DNA from: Holophaga sp.
GTDB lineage: Bacteria; Acidobacteriota; Holophagae; Holophagales; Holophagaceae
DNA length: 64,000 nt
NCBI GenBank assembly: GCA_031292735.1
Contig: JARLGP010000131.1
Span: 1-64,000 of the forward strand
Reading direction: 5' to 3'
Part shown: in pieces, positions 51,377 through 60,061 of the stretch
How positions within the stretch are numbered: position 1 is the first letter of the stretch
How the letters are laid out: the number at the start of each line of letters is the position of its first letter
Notes under the pieces: generated by a model
The model's database searches: none
What the model was told of the DNA's origin: nothing
What the model saw: the letters and a program-made list of their open reading frames with translations, nothing else
Program-made: the position numbers and the translations under genes

Positions 51377-51958
51377 TCAGGGGGCCTGGGGGCCCCGCGC
51401 CGGGCGGGCCGGAGGCTCCTGGCCGCCGTGGGCGAGAATGAGCTGGTGCAGCCAGGCGTCCTGGGCCAGGAGGTGCTTCTGGATCTGCATCACCTCCGAC
51501 AGCAGGGCCTCGGCGTCCTGGTAGGTGTCGATGGCGCGGTTCTCCGAGGCGGTGCCCTCCACCTTCTGGCCGACCATGATGATGGAGAGCAGCACCAGCT
51601 GCAGGAAGGTCTGGGCGATCCAGGCGATGAGCGGGGCGGTGCCGGCCCTGAAGGCCTCCGGCAGGCTGATGAGGGCGAGTGCCGCGAACACGTAGGCGCA
51701 CCACATGGTGCCCACGCTGTTGGTGATCTTGACCCCCAGCCAGGTGTTGAACCGGGCCGGGGCGCTGGGGGGCTGGTCCTGCTGGTGGGCCTTCTTGGGC
51801 GGCCGCTTGCGCCGGTACTCGATGTGCGGGTGCGGCACGTAGGTGAAGATCCCGCTGGCCAGGCCCTTGGACGGCCCGGCGGCGAGCGGGGCGCCGCAGG
51901 CCGAACAGAACGCCGAACCGGGAGCCGTTTCGGCAGCACATGCATGGCAAGTGGACAT
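51377..51958 (-). CDS. Zinc-ribbon membrane protein
   Basis: A 193-residue protein. An N-terminal zinc ribbon MSTCHACAAETAPGSAFCSA CG (two CxxC pairs) is followed by a basic linker and two hydrophobic helices (FNTWLGVKITNSVGTMWCAY ... LALISLPEAF; LIAWIAQTFLQLVLLSIIMV), then a polar helix (ENRAIDTYQDAEALLSEVMQ). The two-helix plus acidic helix part resembles DUF1003-like small membrane proteins. Role unknown. It lies directly upstream of mksF on the same strand, but with its own gap of 38 bases, so co-transcription is possible. Confidence 0.75.
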   Translation of the reverse strand: MSTCHACAAETAPGSAFCSACGAPLAAGPSKGLASGIFTYVPHPHIEYRRKRPPKKAHQQDQPPSAPARFNTWLGVKITNSVGTMWCAYVFAALALISLPEAFRAGTAPLIAWIAQTFLQLVLLSIIMVGQKVEGTASENRAIDTYQDAEALLSEVMQIQKHLLAQDAWLHQLILAHGGQEPPARPARGPQAP

Positions 51959-52115
51959 GCCCCCTCCTGTGGGTGGACCGCGGGTTGGATAGGCTTAGAC
52001 GGTAACAGCAAGAAGGGCCCCCGCCAACCCCTTCGCTGCAATGATAACCTTTGTGTTTTCAATGATTTTGCGTTAAAAATAGTCTTGGGCGGCGGTCCGC
52101 CTGGAAGGAACCTGA

Positions 52116-53015
52116 ATGCTCTACCTGGGCGAAATCGCGTCTTTCTTCACGGCCATTTGCTGGTCCACCAACGCGGTGCTGTTCGCCAAGGCGGGCCAGC
52201 GGGTGGGTTCCATGACCGTGAACATCCTGCGCATCACCGTGGCGCTGGTGGTGATGGTCCTCCTGCACCTGGTGCTGGTGGGCACCCTGTTCCCGGTCAA
52301 CGCGGGGCCGGTGCGGCTGGCCTGGCTGGGGGTTTCCGGGCTGATCGGCTTCGCCCTGGGCGACGCCCTGCTGTTCGAGGCCTACGTGCTGCTGGGGTCC
52401 CGGCTCACAGTGCTGGTCTTCACCACCTGGCCGGTGTTCTCGGCGCTGATGGCCTGGGGCATGCTGGGCCAGTCCATGGGGCTGGCCAAGGTCTCCGCCA
52501 TGGTGGTCACCCTGGGCGGCATCGCCCTGGTGGTGGCGGAGAAAGGCCGGTTCCAGACCCAGGCGCGGCCGCGGCACTTCACCCTGGGCCTGGTGCTGGC
52601 GGTGGGCGGCGCCGCCGGCCAGGCGGTGGGCTTCATCTTCAGCAAGTTCGGCATGACCGGCGACTTCAGCCCGATCAGCGCCAACCTGGTCCGGGTGTGC
52701 GCCGGCGCCCTGGCCCTGTGGGCCTGGCAGATCTTCCGGGGCGAGCTGGTGCCCAATCTGTGCAGGCTCAAGGACACCCACGCCACCCTGCTCATCGCCC
52801 TGGGCGCCCTGTCCGGTCCGGTGGTGGGCGTGGTGCTGAGCCTCTACGCCATCAACCACGCGCGCTACCTGGGCGTGGCCTCCACCATCATGTCGCTGTC
52901 GCCGGTGCTGATTCTTCCCTATTCGGTGTTCGTGGAGAAGGAACGGGTGGGCATCTGGGCGGTGGCCGGCACCGTGGTCTCCATCGGCGGCGCCGCGGCC
53001 ATGTTCCTGATCTGA
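52116..53015 (+). CDS. EamA/DMT-family transporter
   Basis: A 299-residue membrane protein with ten helices in two EamA repeats. The first opens LGEIASFFTAICWSTNAVLF, the second FTLGLVLAVGGAAGQAVGFI, and it ends VSIGGAAAMFLI. TLGGIALVVAEKG is the repeat end motif. Substrate unknown; related proteins export metabolites or lipids. AAGGA precedes the ATG. It diverges from the zinc-ribbon membrane protein and is followed by a terminator-like hairpin. Confidence 0.85.
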   Translation: MLYLGEIASFFTAICWSTNAVLFAKAGQRVGSMTVNILRITVALVVMVLLHLVLVGTLFPVNAGPVRLAWLGVSGLIGFALGDALLFEAYVLLGSRLTVLVFTTWPVFSALMAWGMLGQSMGLAKVSAMVVTLGGIALVVAEKGRFQTQARPRHFTLGLVLAVGGAAGQAVGFIFSKFGMTGDFSPISANLVRVCAGALALWAWQIFRGELVPNLCRLKDTHATLLIALGALSGPVVGVVLSLYAINHARYLGVASTIMSLSPVLILPYSVFVEKERVGIWAVAGTVVSIGGAAAMFLI

Positions 53016-53174
53016 TCCCCGGCCCGGGAACTTCCCAGGCGCATCGTCCAGCCGGGGGGGCCGCGCAGGTCCCGCGGGACGACAATGATCCTGCAGGGGA
53101 ACCCATTGACCCGCTCATTCCAGCCATTCGAAGAATGACGCTGGACTCTGGAGCAAATTGGCCAATCCTTGCAG

Positions 53175-53203
53175 GAGGGCCTTGACGGCCCTCTCCCCTC
53201 TTT
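53175..53203 (+). terminator. Hairpin in the leader before the S53 peptidase gene
   Basis: GAGGGCC (53175-53181), loop TTGAC, GGCCCTC (53187-53193), then TCCCCTCTTT. The stem is perfect, the tail pyrimidine-rich. It probably ends the DMT transporter transcript. It also lies 22 bases before the peptidase start, so it could attenuate read-through into that gene. Confidence 0.55.
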
Positions 53204-53215
53204 GAAGGTTTGCCA

Positions 53216-55834
53216 ATGATCCGCTTCCGCATCCCACCAACCCTACTGGCCGGGGTAGCGGCGGCGGCCATGGCGCTCCAGGCCGGCACAGCCGCCAGCG
53301 TGTCCGCTCCGGCCATCGATGAAACGAGGCGGGTCACCCTGGCCAGCAGCCAGCATCCCGTGCTGGCCCGCCTGACCCCCACCGGCGCCGTGGACCCGGA
53401 CCAGCCCATGGGCGAGATGATCCTGAGCCTGAAGATGGACGCGGACGCCAAGACCCGGCTGAAGCAGCTGCTGGCGCAGCAGCAGGACCGCACCTCCGCC
53501 AGCTACCACAAGTGGATCACCCCGGAAGGATTCCGCCAGCAGTTCGGCCCCTCCCAGGCGAGCCTGGATGCCGCCACCGCCTGGCTCACCTCCCAGGGCT
53601 TCACCGTCAACCGCACGGCCCGCAGCGGGATGTCCATCGTCTTCTCCGGCACCGCCTCCCAGGTGGGGGTGGCCTTCCGCACCGCCATGATGGAATACAA
53701 GGTCAACGGGTCGCTGCACCACGGCAACGCCACCGCCATCTCCATGCCGGCGGGGCTGGCGGAGATCGCCCACGGCGTGGTGTCCCTCAACGACATGCGC
53801 CGCAAGTCGCACCTGGGACCGCGCACCTCCCTGGCCAGCTACCGGGCCGCCCACCCCCAGGTGGCCGACGGCAACTACGGCAACGACGTGGGACCCGGCG
53901 ACTTCGCCAAGATCTACAACCTGGACCCCCTGTTCGCGGCGGGGAACACCGGAACCGGGGTCACGGTCGCGGTGGTGGGCCGCACCGACATCCGCACCTC
54001 GGACTGGACGACGTTCAGAAACGATTTCAGCTCCTATGTCACTTCCGATGCCGGCGCGGGCAGCAACGTCTTCACCGGCTCGCTGAGCCTGGTCTATCCC
54101 GGCGCCGATCCCGGAACCACCAACGAGGACGACGAGTTCGAATCCGACGTGGACACCCAGTGGGCGGCCGGCACCGCCCCGGGCGCCACCATCAAACTGG
54201 TGGTGGGATACTCCTCCTACACCACCGACGGCACCGATCTGTCAGCCCAGTACATCGTGGACAACCAGCTGGCCTCCATCATGACGGAGAGCTACGGCGA
54301 GTGTGAAAGCGACCTGGGCACCAGCGGCAACGCTTTCTTCGAGAACCTCTGGTCCCAGGCGGCCGCCGAGGGCATCTCGGTGTTCGTCGCCGCCGGCGAC
54401 TCCGGCGCGGCCGGATGCAGTGGCGGCAGCGATACGACGGGGTCCGGAAGGGCGGTGAGCGGCATCGCCTCGACGCCCTACAACACTGCCGTGGGCGGCA
54501 CCATGCTGGATGTGAACGACTACGACAACACCACCTACTGGTCCCAATCCAGCTACAGCTTTCAGACCAGCGCCAAGCAGTATGTCCCCGAGTGGGCCTG
54601 GAACGAAAGCAGCGCATCCAGCGAGATCAGCGACGGCAGCGGGCTCTGGGCCGGCGGGGGCGGGAACTCCACCCTCTACCCCGCGCCCACCTACCAGAAG
54701 CTGGTGAACACTTTCTCCGGCACCTTCCGGGAAATCCCCGATGTGTCCTTCACGTCGGCGGGTGGGAACAACCCCCTCATCGTCGTCTGGCACGGCGACG
54801 CCTATCTGAGCGGCGGCACCTCCTTCGCTTCCCCCTGCATGGCCGGCATCACGGCGCTGATGGTCCAGAAGTACGGCTCGCAGGGCAACATCAATCCCGT
54901 CCTGTACACCCTGGCCCACGAGCAGTATGACCTGAGCACCGTCTCCGGGATCTTCCACGACGTGACCGTGGGCAACAACACCGTGAGCGGCGCCGTGGGC
55001 TACAACGCGGCCGCCGGCTACGACGAAGCCACCGGACTGGGCAGCCTGAATGCCTACCTGCTCTGGAACCACTGGCCCACCCTCGCCAACCCCGTCACGG
55101 TCACGGTCACGCCGCCCGGCACAACCACTGTCACCAGCGGTACGGTCCTCAGCTTCTACGGCACCGGCACCACCACCGCCGGCGCCGCCCTGACCTACGT
55201 CTGGGAATGGGGCGATGGGACCAAGACCTCCACCAGCAATGCGGCCACCGTCACCCACACCTATACCAACGCCGGCACCTCCAGCAAACAGTACGACGCG
55301 ACCCTGGTGGTGTCCGACGGCACCTACGCCAATGCCCAGTCGGTGACCATCACGGTCACCCCGGTGGTGAGCGCCGCCATTACCATGCCGGTGACCAATG
55401 TGGGCGTCTATCCGGGCGTCAGCGTCACCTTTACCGGCAGCGGAACCACCAGCGACACCGGGGCCACCCTCACCTACGCCTGGGATTTCGGGGACGGATC
55501 CACCGCTACGGGGGCCAGCGTCACCCACGCGTTCGCGGACCATGCCAGCAGCTACCGTACGGTGACCCTCACCGTCACCGATTCCAGCCACGCCTCCGGC
55601 ACAGCCTCGATCCAGGTCTATTCCGACACCTCGGTGCTGGACATCGATGACGGCGCCAGCGTCGATGTGCGCGACCTCCTGGTCCTCATGGGCACCTGGA
55701 GCACCACCCGGGCCACGGTGAGCAACTTCGAGGGCCTGGACCTCAACGCCGATCTCAACGCTGATGGCTATGTGAACGATACGGATGTTGATCTGTGGAT
55801 CACAGGATTCGAGGCTCTGGAGTCGATGCAATGA
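53216..55834 (+). CDS. Secreted S53 (kumamolisin-type) peptidase with two PKD domains and a dockerin-like end
   Basis: An 872-residue exported peptidase. Signal peptide (MIRFRIPPTLLAGVAAAAMA), then a pro-kumamolisin activation domain (~40-190; SYHKWITPEGFRQQFGPSQA). The S53 domain has the catalytic Glu309/Asp313 (ESDVD), oxyanion Asp395 (GDSGAAGC) and Ser536 (GGTSFASP). Two PKD domains follow (~627-805; WEWGDGT and WDFGDGS). The last ~60 residues hold two dockerin-type calcium loops (DIDDGASVDVRDLLVLMGTW and DLNADLNADGYVNDTDVDLW). It degrades proteins outside the cell at low pH. ATG at 53216 has GAAGG upstream. Coupled to a lipoprotein gene by ATGA overlap. Confidence 0.92.
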   Translation: MIRFRIPPTLLAGVAAAAMALQAGTAASVSAPAIDETRRVTLASSQHPVLARLTPTGAVDPDQPMGEMILSLKMDADAKTRLKQLLAQQQDRTSASYHKWITPEGFRQQFGPSQASLDAATAWLTSQGFTVNRTARSGMSIVFSGTASQVGVAFRTAMMEYKVNGSLHHGNATAISMPAGLAEIAHGVVSLNDMRRKSHLGPRTSLASYRAAHPQVADGNYGNDVGPGDFAKIYNLDPLFAAGNTGTGVTVAVVGRTDIRTSDWTTFRNDFSSYVTSDAGAGSNVFTGSLSLVYPGADPGTTNEDDEFESDVDTQWAAGTAPGATIKLVVGYSSYTTDGTDLSAQYIVDNQLASIMTESYGECESDLGTSGNAFFENLWSQAAAEGISVFVAAGDSGAAGCSGGSDTTGSGRAVSGIASTPYNTAVGGTMLDVNDYDNTTYWSQSSYSFQTSAKQYVPEWAWNESSASSEISDGSGLWAGGGGNSTLYPAPTYQKLVNTFSGTFREIPDVSFTSAGGNNPLIVVWHGDAYLSGGTSFASPCMAGITALMVQKYGSQGNINPVLYTLAHEQYDLSTVSGIFHDVTVGNNTVSGAVGYNAAAGYDEATGLGSLNAYLLWNHWPTLANPVTVTVTPPGTTTVTSGTVLSFYGTGTTTAGAALTYVWEWGDGTKTSTSNAATVTHTYTNAGTSSKQYDATLVVSDGTYANAQSVTITVTPVVSAAITMPVTNVGVYPGVSVTFTGSGTTSDTGATLTYAWDFGDGSTATGASVTHAFADHASSYRTVTLTVTDSSHASGTASIQVYSDTSVLDIDDGASVDVRDLLVLMGTWSTTRATVSNFEGLDLNADLNADGYVNDTDVDLWITGFEALESMQ

Positions 55835-56442
55835 AACACCTGTCACCAACCCTGCTGGCGGGAGCCGTCCTCCTGGTCTTGGCCGGCTGCGGCGGCCGCG
55901 CCACAACCTCCGGGGGGGGCAGTACCTCCGGGGGAGGCAGTAGCTCCAGCGCCGGCCTGTCCTACGCCAACCCCACCCTCTCCAGCAGCACCTTCGCCCT
56001 GGTGAAGGACTCCGCCAGCACCTCCTCGGCCCTGGTCCTGGACCTGGTGGGTCCGTACTCCAGCGGCAGCGCCATGCCGTCCGCCGGGGTGACCTTCGGC
56101 TTCAGCCTGGACACCTCCAAGGCCGTCTGGTCCACCCTGGCCAACGGCAACCTGTTCGCCGTCAGCACCAGCGCGGGCGATACCCTGATCAGGAAATGGA
56201 CGGACACCTCCAGCGGCGCTTCGCTCCAGGGCATCGTCGCCTACCGTGGGGTGGCCACCACGGTCAGCGACCTCAGCTACTCCGGCAGCCAGGTGATCGC
56301 CAAGCTGACCCTGGTCCCGGTGAGCGGTGGCGGCCCCGGCACCGTCTCCCTCGCCGACTCCGGCCTGGGGACCTACATCGACGGCAACGGCGCCACCGCC
56401 GGTTTCAGCGTGGCGGTGGGCACCCTTACCCTCAAGGATTGA
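55831..56442 (+). CDS. Lipoprotein with a cohesin-like beta-sandwich domain
   Basis: A 203-residue lipoprotein: MKHLSPTLLAGAVLLVLAGC, lipobox LAGC (Cys ~20), a Gly/Ser linker, then a ~145-residue beta-sandwich. Its strand pattern resembles cohesin: SALVLDLVGPYSSGSAMPSA, then GVTFGFSLDTSKAVWSTL (the place of the cohesin 'F.L.YDP..L' strand), then VIAKLTLVPVSGGGPGTVSL, then ADSGLGTYIDGNG. The start overlaps the peptidase stop (ATGA), so both proteins are made together. A membrane anchor that binds the peptidase's dockerin is a natural reading. The cohesin call is by eye and unproven. Confidence 0.65.
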   Translation: MKHLSPTLLAGAVLLVLAGCGGRATTSGGGSTSGGGSSSSAGLSYANPTLSSSTFALVKDSASTSSALVLDLVGPYSSGSAMPSAGVTFGFSLDTSKAVWSTLANGNLFAVSTSAGDTLIRKWTDTSSGASLQGIVAYRGVATTVSDLSYSGSQVIAKLTLVPVSGGGPGTVSLADSGLGTYIDGNGATAGFSVAVGTLTLKD

Positions 56443-56532
56443 CCCCCGCGCACGAGTCTCCGCTTCTCAAGCTTCGAAGCGGGCCTGCTCCTCAATGGCC
56501 ACAACCGGCCTCTCAAGGATGGCGGCATCAAG

Positions 56533-57921
56533 CTACCGGGATGGGCCGGCGTTCGGGGGCAGCTCCGGAGTGATCAGGTCCACGGCGAACCCGCGCAGAC
56601 GGGCCAGGGAGGGCGCCGTGAACATCTCCTGCAACCGGCGCGTGGGGATGAACACGAAGCGCTTGCCCTGCTGCTCCAGGGAGAGGTAGCCCAGGTCCAC
56701 CAGCTTCATGAAGTCGCGCCGGGCAGTGGGATAGGCGATGCCGTGGTTGGTCTTGTGGTAGCGGAGGGTGAACTCGGCCTCGGGCTTGCGCAGCGCCCGG
56801 CCCAGGATGGCCCGCTGGCGATCGTTGAGGCCGTGATCCTTCTTGAGCATCTGGCGCAACTCCTGATCCCGGTTCTCCCACTCGTCCAGGTAGCGCTCGA
56901 CGGTCCTCAGGGCGATCAGGCTCAACTGGGCGAGCAGGGTCTGGAGGCAGGTGAGGTCGCCGGAACTGCGCCGGCGCAGGTCCTCGAAGGTGTGCCGGTC
57001 GAAGGAGACCAGGGGCGGGATGATGCGGCCTTCGTCCCAGTCCAGCTTGACCTGCGAGGCCGGGAGCAGCCCCAGCACGGGCAGCCCGTGTTTCAGGGCG
57101 TAGAGATGGGAAACCAGCCGTCCCACCTGGTTGCTGACCTCTTTGAGCGGCCGGTAGAACCGGAACGTATCGGTGATGAGGAGCGCCCGCAGCACGTCGA
57201 GGTCATACTCGCTGCCGGTCTCGTGGTTGGCCCAGTCCGCCAGGGTGTCCAACTGACGGTCGGCGAAGCGCTCGACCAGGTTGTCGGGCCACTCGAACAG
57301 GCCCGTGCCGAGGGGCGCCTGGGCCTTGGCCAGGGCGGCGGTGTCCACGCCATCCAGCAGCCGATCCCGCAGGTGCCAGAACAGGTCCCGGGAGAACGGC
57401 ACTTGCACCAGGTCTGACAAGTTGTCCATGGCACCGAAGGTGTTGACCACCAGGCGCTCGGTGGCGCTGCGCGGGGCCCGGTCCAGGCGAAGCAGGATGT
57501 CCGCGTCCTCCACCGAAATGGACAGGCCGTCCAGGCGGGTGGCGGCGATGGTTTCGGCGATCCGCACGTTCATGAGGAAGTGCTGGCCTCCGGTGGAGGT
57601 CATGGTGCGGTGCAGGCGCGAATCCGGGGCGCAGGCGCGCGCGACAATGTTCGCTATGTCCGTGAGTTCATGGGTGCGGTGATACCAGTATTGGCTGTCA
57701 TTCAGGTCACGGACCGGGAACTGGATGCCTGTGAAATGGCTCATCCGGGTGAGGAGTTCCCAGGTGCGGAGGGGACTCAGGCCCCGAGGCATGTCATGGG
57801 ACAGGAACTCTTCCCATGACATGCACTTCTGGGAAAAATGGCGGAGCAGCACCTGGAAGGCCGGGTCGTCGAAAAGGCCCAGGGAGCCCGGTCCCGCTGC
57901 CAGTGGTTCATCGCAGGTCAT
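56533..57921 (-). CDS. Fic-fold protein with a degenerate active-site motif and C-terminal winged helix
   Basis: A 462-residue cytoplasmic protein. IAETIAATRLDGLSISVEDA (~140-160) matches the Fic inhibitory helix region ((S/T)xxxE(G/N) as T-R-L-D-G). TDTFRFYRPLKEVSNQVGRL aligns without gaps with the Fic core FxxxHPFxDGNGRxGRL. At residues 257-265 the catalytic HPFxxGNGR motif reads RPLKEVSNQ, losing the His, Gly, Asn and Arg residues. The C-terminal ~100 residues (LNDRQRAILGRALRKPEAEF ... TARRDFMKLVDLGYLSLEQQ) form a winged helix. It is probably a DNA- or protein-binding Fic relative without AMP transfer. ATG at 57921 has GGGGAGG upstream. Confidence 0.75.
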   Translation of the reverse strand: MTCDEPLAAGPGSLGLFDDPAFQVLLRHFSQKCMSWEEFLSHDMPRGLSPLRTWELLTRMSHFTGIQFPVRDLNDSQYWYHRTHELTDIANIVARACAPDSRLHRTMTSTGGQHFLMNVRIAETIAATRLDGLSISVEDADILLRLDRAPRSATERLVVNTFGAMDNLSDLVQVPFSRDLFWHLRDRLLDGVDTAALAKAQAPLGTGLFEWPDNLVERFADRQLDTLADWANHETGSEYDLDVLRALLITDTFRFYRPLKEVSNQVGRLVSHLYALKHGLPVLGLLPASQVKLDWDEGRIIPPLVSFDRHTFEDLRRRSSGDLTCLQTLLAQLSLIALRTVERYLDEWENRDQELRQMLKKDHGLNDRQRAILGRALRKPEAEFTLRYHKTNHGIAYPTARRDFMKLVDLGYLSLEQQGKRFVFIPTRRLQEMFTAPSLARLRGFAVDLITPELPPNAGPSR

Positions 57922-58241
57922 TTGGAATGCCTCCCCCCAGGGTTGGACCGCCTTCGCCGCCGCGGGCCATGGACGTTGAACCTGTCCGATTCGGTGAATG
58001 CGTAACATCCAGGTTGTCATTGATTCATCACAATTTGAATAAATTGCAAACTAGCTAAGGTCGAACCTGAACCGGTCCTTATCCACCTATACGGATCGAT
58101 GATATCAAGGCTTTTACAGTGCCGCCAGTGAGATGGCTTATCAAACACTGAGGCAATGTTTTTATATGTTGCATTTAAAATAGTTGAGAAATACGTAGAC
58201 GCAGGCACGGGGGATCCATTCAGCTTTCGATGTTGTTTTTT

Positions 58242-58254
58242 CGATTAATAATCG
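58242..58254. promoter_or_regulatory. 13-base perfect palindrome
   Basis: CGATTAATAATCG is a perfect odd palindrome (CGATTA-A-TAATCG) flanked by T and A runs, 58 bases before the -35 of the SDR operon promoter. It is a plausible distal operator or activator site. The second inverted repeat lies nearer the promoter. Confidence 0.45.
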
Positions 58255-58282
58255 TTAAAATTAGTATTTAAATCCATACAGC

Positions 58283-58301
58283 TCGTATCTGATGTATACG
58301 A
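58283..58301. promoter_or_regulatory. Inverted repeat TCGTAT-N7-ATACGA upstream of the SDR operon promoter
   Basis: Arms of six bases with a 7-base spacer end 10 bases before the -35 element. The spacing is that of a dimer binding successive major grooves, at a position usual for an activator. The regulator is not encoded next to it; the Fic-like protein with its winged helix is one candidate by position only. Confidence 0.5.
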
Positions 58302-58311
58302 AATCTCCATG

Positions 58312-58340
58312 TTGACATGTTTTAATCGTGATTTTATTCT
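58312..58340 (+). promoter_or_regulatory. Strong sigma-70-type promoter of the SDR-Etf-Fix operon
   Basis: A perfect -35 TTGACA (58312-58317), a 17-base spacer and -10 TATTCT (58335-58340), the same -10 as at metQ. Transcription would start near 58347, leaving a leader of about 107 bases before the SDR start. Confidence 0.7.
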
Positions 58341-58453
58341 TGAATGAAATCAGAAAGCCCCATGGTCAGCCGGTAAGCCCAGCACACGGTGCGTGGGTTC
58401 GTTCCGGGAGTTCGAGTGTCTGTCTTGGCATTTTTCTGCCAAAGGAGAGGATC

Positions 58454-59215
58454 GTGCCTCAACAACTGCTAGATTTCACCAGCCAGGTGGTCATCGTCAC
58501 GGGCGGCGGGTCGGGCATCGGCCAGGCCACGGCCATGGCCTTCGCCCGCCAGGGCGCCAAGGTGGTCGTCGCCTGCCGGAGCAACGCCGACGAGACCCTG
58601 CGCCGCATCAAGGAGGCGCGGGGCGAAGCGATCTTCGTCCGGACCGACGTCAGCGTCGCGGCGGATGTCCGCAAGCTGGTCAAGACCACAGTGGACACCT
58701 TTGGCCGCCTGGACGTCGCCTTCAACAACGCCGGCGTGAAGGCGACCACGGCCGCCCTGATCGACCAGACCGAAGAGGATTTCGACCGGGACATCGCCGT
58801 CGACCTCAAGGGCGTCTTCCTTTGCCTGAAATACGAGATCCCGGAGATGCTCAAGGCCGGCCGCGGCTCGATCATCAACTGCGGTTCGGTGGTGAGCTTC
58901 GTGGCCGACCCCGGCATGGCCCCGTACGTGGCGGCCAAGCACGGTGTCGCCGGGCTCACCAAGGCGGCCGCCCTGGAATACGCCAGGCAGAACATCCGGA
59001 TCAACCTGATCGGCCCCGCCTTCACCGAGACCACCATGACCAAGCCGTGGCTGGCCGACCCGAAGATGACCGAACTGGTCAAGTCGTTCAACGCGGCCAA
59101 CCGGATCGCATCGCCGGAGGAGATCGCAGGCATCGTGCTGTTCCTGGCCTCCCCGATGGCCTCCTTCATGACCGGGGCCTGCATTCCGGTGGACGCCGGC
59201 CAGACTGCCCATTGA
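58454..59215 (+). CDS. Short-chain dehydrogenase/reductase (SDR)
   Basis: A 253-residue classical SDR. Cofactor motif TGGGSGIGQA, NNAGV, catalytic Ser in CGSVVSF and YxxxK in YVAAKHG, and C-terminal PVDAGQTAH are intact. It oxidises or reduces an alcohol/ketone with NAD(P). GTG at 58454 has AAAGGAGAGG upstream; the open frame further up is leader. It heads the operon SDR-etfB-etfA-flavoprotein-fixC-fixX, but a terminator-like hairpin follows it. It may prepare the substrate for, or finish the product of, the flavoprotein reductase. Confidence 0.92.
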   Translation: MPQQLLDFTSQVVIVTGGGSGIGQATAMAFARQGAKVVVACRSNADETLRRIKEARGEAIFVRTDVSVAADVRKLVKTTVDTFGRLDVAFNNAGVKATTAALIDQTEEDFDRDIAVDLKGVFLCLKYEIPEMLKAGRGSIINCGSVVSFVADPGMAPYVAAKHGVAGLTKAAALEYARQNIRINLIGPAFTETTMTKPWLADPKMTELVKSFNAANRIASPEEIAGIVLFLASPMASFMTGACIPVDAGQTAH

Positions 59216-59222
59216 GCGGGCC

Positions 59223-59262
59223 CCGTCCGCCGGCGCCGATGGGGGCTGGCGGACGGGTTTTT
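59223..59262 (+). terminator. Intrinsic terminator-like hairpin between SDR and etfB
   Basis: CCGTCCGCC (59223-59231), a 16-base loop, GGCGGACGG (59248-59256), then GTTTTT. A perfect 9-base GC stem with a T-run is a standard intrinsic terminator. It lies eight bases after the SDR stop and 15 bases before the etfB ATG, so it could reduce or regulate expression of the downstream genes. Confidence 0.7.
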
Positions 59263-59277
59263 CGAGGGATGAACCAG

Positions 59278-60009
59278 ATGAAGATCATTGTCGTATTCAA
59301 GTGGTTGCGGGACCCCCAGGATGCCCGGGTCGGTTCCGACGGGTCGCTCGACTGGGGAGGCGCCAAGATGTCGCCCAATGACGACGATCCCGCCGCCATC
59401 ACGGTGGCCAAGGGCCTCGCCGCCGGTGGCGAGGTCGTCGGCCTGACCGTGGGTGACGGCGACCTGGCCTGGGCCGCCGCCCGCGGTGCCTCCAGCACCG
59501 TCGTGGTGACCGATGCCCGGACCGGGGCGGACAGCGCCGTCACCGGAGCGATCCTGGCGGCCGGAGTGGAGCGGATCGGCGGCGCGGACCTGGTCCTGAT
59601 CGGCGATTCCGCCTGGGACTATGGCGTGGTGGCCGCGCTGGCCGGGCGGCTGGGCTGGCCCGCGCTCGCCAATGTCGTATCGGCCGTCGCCGAGGGGGGC
59701 CGGTGGCGGGTGACCCGCCGGATCGGAACCGCGACCCAGGTGGTCGAAGTGGCCGGGCCGGCCGTGCTGGCGGTGGCCGCCAGCCGGGCCGAACAGCAGG
59801 TGCCCGGGATGAAGGAAGTGCTCGCGGCCCGCCGGAAGCCCATGACCCGGCTCACCCTCGCCGACCTCGGCGCCGCCCCCGCGGCTGGGGTGGTTTCCCG
59901 GGGCACCCGGCTCCCGGACGTGACGGCGGCGAAGCTGTTCGACGGCGCCGATCCCGCCGCGGCGGCCGCCCAGGTGGTGGCCGCGCTGCGCACGGACGGC
60001 GTGCTGTGA
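59278..60009 (+). CDS. fixA: Electron transfer flavoprotein beta subunit (FixA/EtfB-like)
   Basis: A 243-residue EtfB-type protein: MKIIVVFKWLRDPQDARV, then SPNDDDPAAITVAKGLAAGG (the AMP/FAD-binding D-D-P-A), then LVLIGDSAWDYGVVAALAGR, then a C-terminal linker PMTRLTLADLG. With EtfA it carries FAD and transfers electrons. It is shorter and more divergent than housekeeping EtfB. ATG at 59278 is preferred to one nine bases earlier because GAGGG is at a normal distance. The order EtfB-EtfA-...-FixC-FixX is the FixABCX order with one extra gene. Confidence 0.85.
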   Translation: MKIIVVFKWLRDPQDARVGSDGSLDWGGAKMSPNDDDPAAITVAKGLAAGGEVVGLTVGDGDLAWAAARGASSTVVVTDARTGADSAVTGAILAAGVERIGGADLVLIGDSAWDYGVVAALAGRLGWPALANVVSAVAEGGRWRVTRRIGTATQVVEVAGPAVLAVAASRAEQQVPGMKEVLAARRKPMTRLTLADLGAAPAAGVVSRGTRLPDVTAAKLFDGADPAAAAAQVVAALRTDGVL

Positions 60010-60061
60010 GGGCGCCCGCAACCCGGCCATGGCACTGGACCATGGCAACAGGAGGAACTCA

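Larger units (their letters stand above)
57922..58453. other. 532-base AT-rich regulatory region before the SDR-Etf-Fix operon
   Basis: This is the most AT-rich stretch in the right half of the window. It holds the Fic-like gene's leader on the left and, on the right, two palindromes and a strong promoter for the SDR operon (entered separately). An A/T-rich run at 58150-58200 and repeats such as TTTAAAATAG show no further structure I can name. No tRNA or known riboswitch was found. Confidence 0.5.
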
